Shown one piece after another: positions 36,092-47,837 of a DNA stretch of 64,000 bases. Within the stretch, counting starts at the first letter, position 1; the number at the start of each line of letters is the position of its first letter. Source of the DNA: Butyricicoccus sp. (GTDB lineage: Bacteria > Bacillota > Clostridia > Oscillospirales > Butyricicoccaceae); assembly GCA_017886875.1 (NCBI GenBank), contig JAGHIZ010000008.1, positions 1 through 64,000 of the forward strand, written 5' to 3'. The translations under genes and the position numbers were made by a program. The notes below the pieces were generated by a model. It was not told the origin of the DNA. It saw only the letters and a list, made by a program, of their open reading frames with translations, and did no database searches.

Positions 36092-36478
36092 ATGGACGCT
36101 TTTGAAGTTGTAAATCAGGAAACAAAACGTATGCTGCGTGGTTTTATTCCACTTGCTCTTATTTTGTATGCAGGCTTTAGCTTATTTGGCTATTATCACA
36201 TTATAGTTTTATTAAGCATTATAATAGGAACGGCTTATTCTCTGTTTCTATTTTACAATATGGCAGTAAGTGCGGTTCATGCTGCACTTATCGGCGATGA
36301 AAAACGTGCAAGTCGCATTCAAACAAGTAGATACCTGATGCGGTATTTGCTTACAGGCATATTTTTAGTAGGGGTTATAAAATTAACACCGTTAAATCCT
36401 GTGGCTGTAACTATTCCGCTTTTCTTTCCGAAGATTATTCTAATCGCATCGGGCATAATTAAGAGGAAAGGAGGTTAA
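36092..36478 (+). CDS. atpI: ATP synthase accessory protein AtpI
   Basis: A 128-residue membrane protein with four hydrophobic segments, at the usual place before atpB. AtpI assists c-ring assembly in several bacteria. The ATG at 36092 follows TAAGGAGGGAATA; the reading frame is open further upstream but without a ribosome binding site. The sequence is divergent, so the call relies on position and topology. Confidence 0.8.
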   Translation: MDAFEVVNQETKRMLRGFIPLALILYAGFSLFGYYHIIVLLSIIIGTAYSLFLFYNMAVSAVHAALIGDEKRASRIQTSRYLMRYLLTGIFLVGVIKLTPLNPVAVTIPLFFPKIILIASGIIKRKGG

Positions 36479-36482
36479 ATCT

Positions 36483-37187
36483 ATGGTAGAAGTAAATGGC
36501 CCTAAGATATATACGTATCTTTTTGGCAATCCATCGCTTCCAATAACCGAAACTATGGTTAACTATTGGATTGTTATGGTTTTTATTCTGCTTCTTTGCT
36601 TGTTTTTAACAAGTAAGATGGAAAAAATCCCAAAGGCAAAACAGGCGATAGCTGAGAAAATTGTTACAATGATTGATGGTTTAGTAGACCAAAATATGGG
36701 TAAAAATTGCCGCCAATATTCTCCGTTTATTGCAACACTTATGTTTTCATCTGTATTTGGTTCACTTTCATCAATGTTCACACTTCGCTCTGTAACAGGT
36801 GACCTCAACACAACACTTGGTTGGGCACTTATTGTATTTGGCTTGATTATCTACAATAAAATCAAAACAAACGGATTTGTTGGCTTCTTAAAAGGATTTG
36901 CAGAACCAATTTGGGTAATGGCTCCGCTTAATATTTTAAGTGAGTTTGCAACTCCAATTTCAATGAGTTTCCGTCATTTTGGTAATATTGCAGGTGGTCT
37001 TGTTATTTCAACCTTGATGCTCAGTGCTTTATCAGCACTTTCATCAGCTGTTGGCTTGCCTATTCCGCTGTTTCAGATTGGTATTCCAGGTGTTACAAGT
37101 CTTTATTTTGATTTGTTTGCAGCGTGTATTCAGGCATTTATCTTTAGTATGCTTACCATGGCATATGTCGGTTCAGCAAGAGAATAA
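36483..37187 (+). CDS. atpB: ATP synthase F0 subunit a
   Basis: Ion-channel subunit of the F0 motor, 234 residues with five to six membrane segments. The essential Arg helix is represented by SFRHFGNIAGGLVI (about residues 160-173), and the last helix has QAFIFSMLTMAYVGSA. It starts 4 bases after atpI. With the two-carboxylate c subunit, Na+ is the probable coupling ion. Confidence 0.95.
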   Translation: MVEVNGPKIYTYLFGNPSLPITETMVNYWIVMVFILLLCLFLTSKMEKIPKAKQAIAEKIVTMIDGLVDQNMGKNCRQYSPFIATLMFSSVFGSLSSMFTLRSVTGDLNTTLGWALIVFGLIIYNKIKTNGFVGFLKGFAEPIWVMAPLNILSEFATPISMSFRHFGNIAGGLVISTLMLSALSALSSAVGLPIPLFQIGIPGVTSLYFDLFAACIQAFIFSMLTMAYVGSARE

Positions 37188-37240
37188 ATTCTCTTTAGCC
37201 GATTTAAAATGGTTAAAATATTTATATGTTTAAATTTTAG

Positions 37241-37510
<270 letters not shown>

Positions 37511-37556
37511 TCCATTATTGCAAAAATAAGACTCCACTTAGGAAGGAGGTAACCCA

Positions 37557-38051
37557 GTGGGATTTCAGCAATTTGTAAGTATTGGTGGTTGGGAGATTTT
37601 AGTAACTCTTGTCAATACACTCATTACTTTTCTGATTGTAAAGTTTTTGCTGTTTAAACCTGTTAGAAAAATTCTTGCAGCTCGTGCAGAAGAAGTGCAA
37701 AATATGTATGATCAAGCTGAGGCAGATCTAAATGAAGCTGCTAAAATGAAAAAAGATTATGCAGAATCTATTGCTAATGCTAAGCATGAAGCAAATGAAA
37801 TCACTCAGTCTGCAACACGTCGTGCAACTGTTCGCTCTGAGGAAATCCTCGCCGAGGCTAATCGTCAGGTTCAGGATATGAAGAAAAAGGCTGAACAGTC
37901 TATCGAGCAGGAACGCAAGAAGGCTATGAACGAAATCAAGGACGAAATCGCAGGTCTTTCTGTTATGATTGCATCTAAGGTTGTTGAAAAAGACATAAAC
38001 GAAGATGACCATAAGAGAATGATTGAAGATTTTATTGATAAGGTGGGGTAA
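37557..38051 (+). CDS. atpF: ATP synthase F0 subunit b
   Basis: Peripheral-stalk subunit, 164 residues: one N-terminal membrane helix (EILVTLVNTLITFLIVKFLL) and a long charged coiled coil rich in Lys, Glu and Ala. The GTG start is preceded by GGAAGGAGGTAACCCA. Located between atpE and atpH as usual. Confidence 0.95.
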   Translation: MGFQQFVSIGGWEILVTLVNTLITFLIVKFLLFKPVRKILAARAEEVQNMYDQAEADLNEAAKMKKDYAESIANAKHEANEITQSATRRATVRSEEILAEANRQVQDMKKKAEQSIEQERKKAMNEIKDEIAGLSVMIASKVVEKDINEDDHKRMIEDFIDKVG

Positions 38052-38054
38052 GTT

Positions 38055-40116
<2,062 letters not shown>

Positions 40117-40142
40117 TATCTCATGAAGGGAGGATTTATAAC

Positions 40143-41003
40143 ATGGCTTCCGGCAATATGAAGGACATTAAACGCCGTATAAAAAGTGTACAATCTACAA
40201 TGCAAATTACTAAAGCAATGGAGCTTGTAGCATCTTCTAAACTGCGTCATGCCCGTGAGCGTGTGACAAAATCACGCCCATATTTTAATACCATCTATAA
40301 AACCATGGCACGAATTGCGGGGGATACTAAAGCTGCTGATTCTATCTATACTAAGCCTAGAGAGATTAAAAAGAGCTTATTTATCGTTATTGCAGGTGAC
40401 AGAGGTCTTGCAGGTGGTTATAACTCAAATGTATTAAAACTAGCTGCATCAGAAATGCAGGGCAAAAATCCATGCGTTGTTACAATCGGCAGAAAAGCAC
40501 AGGAATACTATGCTAAACGTGATATTGAAGTTATTGCTGATTATCCAAACATTGCTGAAACAATGCAAATTCAGGATACACACCCAATCGTAAATGATAT
40601 GCTTTCACGCTACAAAAAGGGTGAAATAGATGAAGTATATATTTTATATACCGAATTTGTTTCACCTATGACTCAGGAAGCTCGTTGCAAAAAGGTTTTA
40701 CCTTTGGCTTTTGAAAAAGAAGAAAATTCTGAAAAGGCTAAAAGTCTTACAGAATATGACCCTTCTCCAGAAGCGGTATTTGCAAGCGTTGTACCTGAAT
40801 ATCTAAACGGTATGCTTTATGGTGCAGTTGTAGAAAGCTATGCTTCCGAGCAGTCATCAAGACGTATGGCTATGGAGTCTGCATCGGATAATGCAAGCGA
40901 AATGATTGAAAACTTGAACTTGTCATATAACAGAGCAAGACAGGCTGCAATTACTCAAGAAATAACTGAAATTGTGGCTGGCTCTGGTCAGGTAGGTTCA
41001 TAA
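40143..41003 (+). CDS. atpG: ATP synthase F1 subunit gamma
   Basis: Central-stalk subunit, 286 residues. N-terminal helix NMKDIKRRIKSVQSTMQITK and C-terminal helix with NLSYNRARQAAITQEITEIV are diagnostic; DRGLAGGYNSNV lies in the globular domain. Ribosome binding site GGGAGGATT. Confidence 0.97.
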   Translation: MASGNMKDIKRRIKSVQSTMQITKAMELVASSKLRHARERVTKSRPYFNTIYKTMARIAGDTKAADSIYTKPREIKKSLFIVIAGDRGLAGGYNSNVLKLAASEMQGKNPCVVTIGRKAQEYYAKRDIEVIADYPNIAETMQIQDTHPIVNDMLSRYKKGEIDEVYILYTEFVSPMTQEARCKKVLPLAFEKEENSEKAKSLTEYDPSPEAVFASVVPEYLNGMLYGAVVESYASEQSSRRMAMESASDNASEMIENLNLSYNRARQAAITQEITEIVAGSGQVGS

Positions 41004-41012
41004 GTTTTTTAA

Positions 41013-42434
<1,422 letters not shown>

Positions 42435-42437
42435 TTT

Positions 42438-42836
42438 ATGTCTACCTTTCATTTAAAAGTATTAACAGTAGACCGAGTTTTTTTTGAAGGCGATGTTGAA
42501 CGCATTGTCGTTCGTACAACTCAGGGTGATGTTGGTATTTTGCCAAACCATGTAAAATATCTTGCTGCACTTGGTATTGGTGGTCTTACAATTATAGCAG
42601 ATGGTAAATCACGTACAGCAGCGGTTGCAGGTGGCTTTGTAGATGTATCTAAAGAGCAAACTGTAATTTTAGCCCGTACTTGTGAATGGGCTGATGAGAT
42701 TGATATAAGCCGTGCAGAAAGTGCAGAAGAACGTGCTAAGGCTAAGCTTCAGCAAAAGCTTAGTGAACACGAACAGGATATAGCAAGTATTAAGCTGAGA
42801 AAAGCTATTAACCGTATCCGTATAGCAAAGAAATAA
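42438..42836 (+). CDS. atpC: ATP synthase F1 subunit epsilon
   Basis: Inhibitory/rotor subunit of 132 residues. The beta-sandwich contains GDVGILPNHVKYLAAL and the C-terminal helical hairpin is Lys/Glu/Ala rich. It begins 3 bases after atpD and is the last gene, closed by a strong terminator. Confidence 0.95.
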   Translation: MSTFHLKVLTVDRVFFEGDVERIVVRTTQGDVGILPNHVKYLAALGIGGLTIIADGKSRTAAVAGGFVDVSKEQTVILARTCEWADEIDISRAESAEERAKAKLQQKLSEHEQDIASIKLRKAINRIRIAKK

Positions 42837-42843
42837 AGCTGAA

Positions 42844-42875
42844 AAAGAGTGTATTCAATCCCGAATACACTCTTT
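42844..42875 (+). terminator. Terminator of the atp operon
   Basis: Perfect 13-bp stem AAAGAGTGTATTC / GAATACACTCTTT with a six-base loop. Confidence 0.9.
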
Positions 42876-42906
42876 AAAATTTTATAAAAAAATTTTTAGA
42901 ATTTTG

Positions 42907-42935
42907 TTGACAAAATATAGGTCACCTGCTATAAT
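42907..42935 (+). promoter_or_regulatory. Consensus promoter of tRNA-Leu
   Basis: Exact consensus TTGACA (42907-42912), 17-bp spacer, TATAAT (42930-42935), eight bases before the mature tRNA. Confidence 0.9.
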
Positions 42936-42943
42936 AATCACAT

Positions 42944-43030
42944 GCCGCCATGGCGGAACTGGTAGACGCAAGGGACTTAAAATCCCTCGGTAGCGATACC
43001 GTGCCGGTTCGATTCCGGCTGGCGGCACCA
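42944..43030 (+). tRNA. tRNA-Leu (anticodon TAA)
   Basis: Complete class II tRNA of 87 bases including an encoded CCA. Acceptor stem GCCGCCA / TGGCGGC (42944-42950 with 43020-43026), anticodon arm AGGGA-CTTAAAA-TCCCT with anticodon TAA, a long variable arm and TTCGATTC T-loop. It has its own consensus promoter and terminator. Confidence 0.97.
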
Positions 43031-43062
43031 AAAAAACCTTGTGCTTGTGTACAAGGTTTTTT
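43031..43062. terminator. Terminator after tRNA-Leu
   Basis: AAAACCTTGT / ACAAGGTTTT stem with A and T runs on both sides. It could also stop leftward transcripts from the toxin promoter at 43330-43358. Confidence 0.85.
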
Positions 43063-43074
43063 GTTTAGTTAAAC

Positions 43075-43103
43075 TTGACAACAATTTGTATAAAGTTTAT
43101 ACT
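43075..43103 (+). promoter_or_regulatory. Promoter of the antisense RNA in the type I toxin locus
   Basis: TTGACA (43075-43080), 17-bp spacer, TATACT (43098-43103). No protein gene follows on this strand, only a short region ending in a terminator. Confidence 0.75.
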
Positions 43104-43109
43104 GATTAT

Positions 43110-43206
43110 AGAAAGAAATGGTGCTATCGGTAGACGGTTAGCCCCTGTTAATTTTACTTATAGAAGTAGTCGTAACATTGGCAGTGAGGCGATTACTTCT
43201 TTTTTA
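43110..43206 (+). ncRNA. Candidate antitoxin RNA of about 97 bases
   Basis: Predicted transcript from the promoter at 43075-43103 to a terminator made of AGAAGTAGTCG (43162-43172) / CGATTACTTCT (43190-43200) plus TTTTT. Its 3' end is antisense to the last codons and stop of the toxin ORF. Its 5' part (GTGCTATCG at 43121, GGTTAGCCCCT to 43146) repeats, in the same sense, segments of the toxin mRNA leader, including the CCCC that there masks the ribosome binding site. This supports a regulatory role; it is inference. Confidence 0.6.
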
Positions 43207-43264
43207 TTGCGATTATGTATCCAGTAGCAACAATTAAAACCAAAATCATAGCTTCTAAATCCAT
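43193..43264 (-). CDS. Small hydrophobic type I toxin-like peptide, 23 residues
   Basis: The peptide starts MDLEAMILVLIVATGYIIA and ends in three lysines: one membrane helix with a basic tail, like the Hol-Tox/TxpA/BsrG peptides of Firmicutes (typical start M-x(2-4)-E-[AS]-[LM]). GGGGGG lies 8 bases before the ATG as ribosome binding site. It is masked by a CCCC-TAGATC-GGGG hairpin in the leader (43273-43288). A 59-base leader runs from the promoter at 43330-43358, and an antisense RNA covers its 3' end. These peptides usually depolarise or damage the membrane; here the function is inferred. Confidence 0.65.
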   Translation of the reverse strand: MDLEAMILVLIVATGYIIAIKKK

Positions 43265-43329
43265 AGCAAAATCCCCCCGATCTAGGGGCAAGACTTAACC
43301 GCCTACCGTTATTCGATAGCACTGTAAGT

Positions 43330-43358
43330 ATTATATCACAAAATAATATGAAATACAA
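43330..43358 (-). promoter_or_regulatory. Promoter of the toxin mRNA
   Basis: On the minus strand TTGTAT (43358-43353), 17-bp spacer, TATAAT (43335-43330). Confidence 0.7.
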
Positions 43359-43360
43359 CG

Positions 43361-43390
43361 AAAAACGACGGCTCGAAAGCCGTCGTTTTT
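43361..43390. terminator. GC-rich bidirectional terminator
   Basis: AAAAACGACGGCT / AGCCGTCGTTTTT with a CGAA loop. It isolates the toxin locus from the right side; no annotated gene ends immediately at it. Confidence 0.85.
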
Positions 43391-43900
43391 CGTTACATAC
43401 TTGGGGAGTGGGATATTTAAATCCCGAAAAGAAAAAAGAGAAAAAGAGAAAAAGGAATATATAGAAAAAAGATATGAGCTAAATTAAAAGGGGGAGGAAG
43501 TGCGGAAGGGGAAAAATTTTGAAATCCTTCCACACTTCAAAAAAAGGAATAGGGAAAAAGAGGGGTTTTTAAAAGTAAAGAAAATCAATATTATTGCACT
43601 GCCATGCCGAACAATCAAAAAAGGGGGAAATATTATTCGGTGCATTTTATAAAATGCGGCATATTGATAAGTTGCGAAATTTTTAATTCGTAATGCATTT
43701 GATTGAATTCTCTTGTGCTTTACGAGTATTAGTATAACATGCATTTTCCTTAAATTGTGAACACATTATGAATGGACTGTGAAACAATTTTAAAGAACTG
43801 GTAATTTTGGTTCAAATTCTATTCATATATAAAATTTACGTAAATAAATCGACAAAAAGCATCAATTTTCCCAATATTGGCAATTATCTAATTTTATATA
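43391..43900. other. Gene-less region with a purine-rich tract
   Basis: About 510 bases without a convincing gene. From about 43426 to 43560 the plus strand is almost only A and G (repeats of GAAAAAGAG and GGGGGAGGAAG). A GGGAT/ATCCC hairpin lies near 43411-43425. The rest is AT-rich. A minus-strand ORF at 43484-43744 exists but has low-complexity Phe/Ile/Lys content and no ribosome binding site, and was not accepted. Confidence 0.6.
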
Positions 43901-43929
43901 TTGACATTTTTACTTTACAAAGTTAAACT
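43901..43929 (+). promoter_or_regulatory. Promoter of glyS
   Basis: TTGACA (43901-43906), 17-bp spacer, TAAACT (43924-43929). A GCGTATA / TATACGC hairpin (43950-43968) follows in the leader just before the ribosome binding site AAAAGGAG. Confidence 0.7.
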
Positions 43930-43985
43930 TATATTCATAAATAAACTTAGCGTATAAGCCATATACGCCAAAAGGAGTTATAATA

Positions 43986-45377
43986 ATGAAAAATTCTGAA
44001 AAAACCATGGACAAAATTGTTGCACTTTGCAAAGGTAGAGGCTTTGTTTATAGCGGCTCTGAAATTTACGGCGGCTTAGCTAACACTTGGGATTATGGTC
44101 CATTAGGTGTTGAGTTTAAAAACAATGTAAAAGCTGCATGGCGTAAAAAATTCGTACAAGAAAGCCCTTGGAATGTAGGCCTTGACTCTGCTATTCTTAT
44201 GAACCCTACAACTTGGGTTGCATCTGGTCATGTCGGTGGTTTCTCTGACCCACTTATGGATTGTAAAGACTGTAAAACTCGTCATCGTGCTGACCAGCTT
44301 ATTGAAGACCAAGCAAATGAAAATCCTGCTGGCTGGTCTAATGAACAGATGATGAACTATATTGTAGAACATGGTATTACTTGTCCAAATTGTGGAGGTA
44401 AGAATTTTACAGATATTCGTCAGTTTAACCTTATGTTTAAAACATTCCAAGGTGTAACTGAAAACGCAAAAAATGAGATTTTCCTGCGTCCAGAAACAGC
44501 ACAGGGTATCTTTGTAAACTTCCAAAATATTCAGCGTACAACTCGCCGTAAAATTCCTTTCGGCGTAGGTCAAATTGGTAAGTCTTTCCGTAATGAAATT
44601 ACCCCAGGTAACTTTACTTTCCGTACTCGTGAATTTGAGCAGATGGAGCTTGAATTTTTCTGCAAACCAGGAACAGACTTAGAGTGGTTTAAATATTGGA
44701 AAGATTATTGTAAAAACTTCCTGCTATCTCTTGGCATGAAAGAAGAAAATATGCGTCTAAGAGACCATGAACAAGAAGAACTTTCACATTATTCTAATGC
44801 AACTACTGATATCGAGTTCCTGTTCCCATTCGGTTGGGGCGAGCTTTGGGGCATTGCTGACCGTACAGACTTTGATTTAAAGCAACATCAGAATACTTCT
44901 GGCGTATCTATGGAATACTTTGACCAAGAGGCAAATGAAAAGTATATCCCATATGTTATCGAGCCATCATTGGGTGCTGACCGTGTAGCACTGGCATTCT
45001 TATGTGATGCTTATGATGAGGAAGTTGTGGGTCAAGATAAAAACGGTAAGGACGATATTAGAACTGTACTTCGTCTACACCCAGCACTTGCACCATTTAA
45101 GGCCGCTGTACTGCCACTGTCTAAAAAGCTGACAGAACAAGCACAGCCAATATGGGAAACTTTATCTAAGCATTTCAATGTTGATTTTGACGAGGCAGGC
45201 TCTATTGGTAAGCGTTATCGTCGTGAAGATGAAATCGGCACTCCATTCTGTGTCACTGTTGACTTTGAAACCGAACAGGACGGCTGTGTAACTGTTCGTG
45301 ACCGTGACACAATGGAGCAAGAACGTATACCAGTAACTGAGCTTGTAAGTTATTTATCTAAGAAGATTGAGTTCTAA
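43986..45377 (+). CDS. glyS: Glycyl-tRNA synthetase (single-chain, dimeric type)
   Basis: Class II aminoacyl-tRNA synthetase charging tRNA-Gly. This is the single-chain eukaryote/archaea-like form, not the GlyQ/GlyS tetramer. Visible: [20 protein letters not shown] at the N-terminus, class II motif 2 in [20 protein letters not shown], motif 3 in [18 protein letters not shown], and the anticodon-binding domain at about residues 365-463. A zinc-type CKDCKTRH...CPNCGG pair is also present. No T-box is visible upstream. 463 residues, normal length. Confidence 0.97.
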   Translation: MKNSEKTMDKIVALCKGRGFVYSGSEIYGGLANTWDYGPLGVEFKNNVKAAWRKKFVQESPWNVGLDSAILMNPTTWVASGHVGGFSDPLMDCKDCKTRHRADQLIEDQANENPAGWSNEQMMNYIVEHGITCPNCGGKNFTDIRQFNLMFKTFQGVTENAKNEIFLRPETAQGIFVNFQNIQRTTRRKIPFGVGQIGKSFRNEITPGNFTFRTREFEQMELEFFCKPGTDLEWFKYWKDYCKNFLLSLGMKEENMRLRDHEQEELSHYSNATTDIEFLFPFGWGELWGIADRTDFDLKQHQNTSGVSMEYFDQEANEKYIPYVIEPSLGADRVALAFLCDAYDEEVVGQDKNGKDDIRTVLRLHPALAPFKAAVLPLSKKLTEQAQPIWETLSKHFNVDFDEAGSIGKRYRREDEIGTPFCVTVDFETEQDGCVTVRDRDTMEQERIPVTELVSYLSKKIEF

Positions 45378-45398
45378 TTTTCTGGAGGCAATAAGGAT

Positions 45399-46046
45399 AT
45401 GAAATCCATTTTAATAATCGGACTTGGCAGATTTGGTAAACACTGTGCAATGAAACTAAATGAATTACATCATGAAGTTTTAGCTATAGATATGAATGAG
45501 GAACGAGTAAATGAAGTGCTTCCTTATGTGACAAATGCACAGATTGGTGATAGCACAAATGAGCAATTTATTGCATCGCTTGGTGTACGTAATTTTGATG
45601 TGTGTATAGTAGCAATAGGCGATAAATTTCAAAGCTCACTTGAAACTACTTCACTATTAAAGGATTATGGTGCAAAATTAGTAGTAGCTCGTGCTAATCG
45701 TGATGTTCATGCAAAATTTTTGCTTAGAAATGGTGCAGATAATGTTGTATATCCAGAAAAGCAAATGGCATCATGGGCAGCGGTTAGATTTAGTGCAGAT
45801 AATATCTTTGATTATATACAAATTACAAGAGATTATTCTATATACGAAACAAAGGTGCCAAGAAGTTGGATTGGTAAGACGATTGTAGAACTTAGAGTTC
45901 GACAAATGCACAAGATAAATATTTTGGCAGTTAAATATGATGGCAGGGTAGAACCACTTCCAGGGCCTGCCCATGTGTTTAGAGATGATGAAACCATTCT
46001 TGTAATGGGTGGTAATAAAGACCTTGAAAAGTTTCTACGAGTTTAA
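45399..46046 (+). CDS. TrkA/KtrA-family potassium channel regulatory subunit
   Basis: A 215-residue cytosolic gating subunit of a Trk/Ktr K+ transporter. The RCK_N Rossmann domain starts SILIIGLGRFGKHCAMKLNE with the NAD(H)-binding GxGxxG, and acidic AIDMNEERV follows. The C-terminal RCK_C domain spans about residues 135-215. The partner membrane subunit (KtrB/TrkH) is not in this window. It starts 21 bases after glyS, has its own GGAGG and is probably co-transcribed with glyS. Confidence 0.92.
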   Translation: MKSILIIGLGRFGKHCAMKLNELHHEVLAIDMNEERVNEVLPYVTNAQIGDSTNEQFIASLGVRNFDVCIVAIGDKFQSSLETTSLLKDYGAKLVVARANRDVHAKFLLRNGADNVVYPEKQMASWAAVRFSADNIFDYIQITRDYSIYETKVPRSWIGKTIVELRVRQMHKINILAVKYDGRVEPLPGPAHVFRDDETILVMGGNKDLEKFLRV

Positions 46047-46047
46047 T

Positions 46048-46087
46048 AAAAAAATGCTGTTTGTTTTGTAACAAACAGCATTTTTTT
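46048..46087 (+). terminator. Terminator after the trkA-like gene
   Basis: AAATGCTGTTTGTT / AACAAACAGCATTT long perfect stem followed by T-run. Confidence 0.9.
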
Positions 46088-46161
46088 GTGTTGTTTGGCA
46101 AGCATTTTTATGTTATATTGAAAGTGCTAAAAAATTTTTAGGGAGGCAGCTGATTTTAATA

Positions 46162-46932
46162 ATGAAACAGGAAATTTGCACAGTTACAGATAGACAGGAC
46201 TATGGCAGTGGATTGTTCGCACTAACACTCCATGCTCCACAAATTGCAGCTGAAGCGAAATGTGGTCAATTTGTTCATATTACTTGTGGAGAGGGTAATT
46301 TACTTCGTAGACCTATTTCTATTTGTGATGTAGAAGGCGAAATGCTCAAAATAGTATTTCAGGTAAAGGGTGAAGGCACTGAGTGGCTATCTCGCAGAAG
46401 TCCAAAGCATAAATTAGATGTGCTTGGTTCGTTAGGGCATGGCTTTAATACTGATGCTCTTGGTGAGCGTTCAGTGATGATTGGTGGCGGTATTGGTGTA
46501 CCTCCTATGCTTTACACTATGAAAAATGCCAAAGCAAATGGTGCTACTCCAACTGCTATTTTAGGTTTTAGAAATAAAGATGCAGTTATTTTAACAGAAG
46601 ATTTTGAAAAAGTAGGAACTACATATATCTGTACTGATGATGGTTCTTTCGGTACACATGGTTTTGTAACAACCGAGCTTGAAAAGCATATTTCTGAATA
46701 TACAGGTGTGTGTGCTTGTGGTCCTAAGCCAATGCTAAAAGCAATAGCTCAGATAGCTGAAAAGGCAAATATTCCATGTCAAGTATCTATGGAAGAGCGT
46801 ATGGGCTGTGGAATAGGTGCATGTCTTGTATGTGCATGTGGGCTTAAACTGCGTGATGGTGAGCAAGGTGTGCGTTATGGTCATGTTTGTAAAGATGGCC
46901 CTGTATTTGATGCTAAGGAGGTTGTTTGGTAA
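46162..46932 (+). CDS. pyrK: Dihydroorotate dehydrogenase electron transfer subunit
   Basis: FAD- and [2Fe-2S]-containing partner that lets PyrD1B use NAD+. 256 residues: an N-terminal beta-barrel with the FAD motif LLRRPISICD, an NAD-binding part (MIGGGIGVPPMLYTMK), and C-terminal iron-sulfur cysteines in MGCGIGACLVCACGLK and GHVCKDGPVF. GGGAGGC lies 15 bases before the ATG, which is long; an in-frame CTG sits closer. It overlaps pyrD by one base (TAATG). Confidence 0.95.
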   Translation: MKQEICTVTDRQDYGSGLFALTLHAPQIAAEAKCGQFVHITCGEGNLLRRPISICDVEGEMLKIVFQVKGEGTEWLSRRSPKHKLDVLGSLGHGFNTDALGERSVMIGGGIGVPPMLYTMKNAKANGATPTAILGFRNKDAVILTEDFEKVGTTYICTDDGSFGTHGFVTTELEKHISEYTGVCACGPKPMLKAIAQIAEKANIPCQVSMEERMGCGIGACLVCACGLKLRDGEQGVRYGHVCKDGPVFDAKEVVW

Positions 46933-47837
46933 TGGATTTAAGTGTAAATATTTGTGGGGTAGAGCTTAAAAACCCTATAACAACTGCCTCTGGTACTTTT
47001 GGTTTTGGTCATGAATATGGTCAGTTTTTTGATTTATCTATGCTTGGTGGTATAGGTGTAAAGGGGCTAACACCTACCGAGCGTCTTGGAAATCCTGCAC
47101 CTAGAATTGCAGAAACTCCAATGGGTATTTTAAATTGTGTAGGTTTGCAAAACCCTGGTATTGATAAGTTTATCGAGGAGCAAATACCATTTTTACGCCA
47201 GTATGACACTAAAATTATCGCTAATGTTTCTGGTAATACAGTAGAAGAATATTGCGGTATGATTGAAAAAATCTCTGATGCTGATGTTGATTTAATTGAA
47301 ATGAATATTTCATGTCCTAATGTAAAATGTGGCGGTATGGCATTCGGTACACAAGTAGATATGGTTGAAGAAGTTGTTTCAGCGGCTAAGAAATATGCTA
47401 AAAAACCACTTATAGTTAAATTATCTCCAAATGTTACCGATATTGCAGAAATTGCACGTGCAGCGGTTGCTTCTGGTGCTGATGCACTTAGCTTAATCAA
47501 TACACTTTTAGGTATGCGTATTGATATAGACTCAAGAAAGCCTATTTTATCTAATATTATGGGTGGTATGTCTGGTCCAGCGGTATTTCCTGTTGCTGTA
47601 CGTATGGTATATCAAGTTCGCAAAGCAGTTGATGTGCCTATTATTGGTATGGGTGGTATTAGAAATGGTCGAGATATAGTGGAAATGATGCTAGCAGGTG
47701 CAGATGCGGTTGCTATGGGTACAGTAATGTTTGCAGACCCTATGGCACCAGTAAAGGCTCTTGAGGAGTTAAAAGACTATATGCAAAAGCATGGCATAGA
47801 AAAGGTAACAGAGCTTACAGGTGCGGTTAGAGTATGA
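46932..47837 (+). CDS. pyrD: Dihydroorotate dehydrogenase, class 1B catalytic subunit
   Basis: Oxidises dihydroorotate to orotate in pyrimidine synthesis, with FMN. 301 residues, TIM barrel; TTASGTFGFGHEY and NCVGLQNPGIDKF carry family signatures, with substrate contacts in EMNISCPNVKCGG and FMN phosphate contacts in PIIGMGGIRNGRD. The ATG at 46932 is within the pyrK stop codon context and AAGGAGGTTG lies upstream. It overlaps the next gene by four bases. Confidence 0.96.
   Translation: MDLSVNICGVELKNPITTASGTFGFGHEYGQFFDLSMLGGIGVKGLTPTERLGNPAPRIAETPMGILNCVGLQNPGIDKFIEEQIPFLRQYDTKIIANVSGNTVEEYCGMIEKISDADVDLIEMNISCPNVKCGGMAFGTQVDMVEEVVSAAKKYAKKPLIVKLSPNVTDIAEIARAAVASGADALSLINTLLGMRIDIDSRKPILSNIMGGMSGPAVFPVAVRMVYQVRKAVDVPIIGMGGIRNGRDIVEMMLAGADAVAMGTVMFADPMAPVKALEELKDYMQKHGIEKVTELTGAVRV

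Noticed and set aside
43158..43358. 66-codon minus-strand ORF overlapping the toxin locus
   Set aside because: It reads through both RNA leaders in another frame, without a ribosome binding site; the 23-codon frame with GGGGGG upstream is the better coding candidate.
43484..43744. Minus-strand ORF of 86 codons in the purine-rich region
   Set aside because: Low-complexity Phe/Ile/Lys composition follows from the AG-rich opposite strand; no ribosome binding site and no recognisable domain.
43391..43985. T-box or glycine riboswitch upstream of glyS
   Set aside because: The T-box word GGGTGGAACC and the glycine aptamer core are absent; only a small GCGTATA/TATACGC hairpin is seen.
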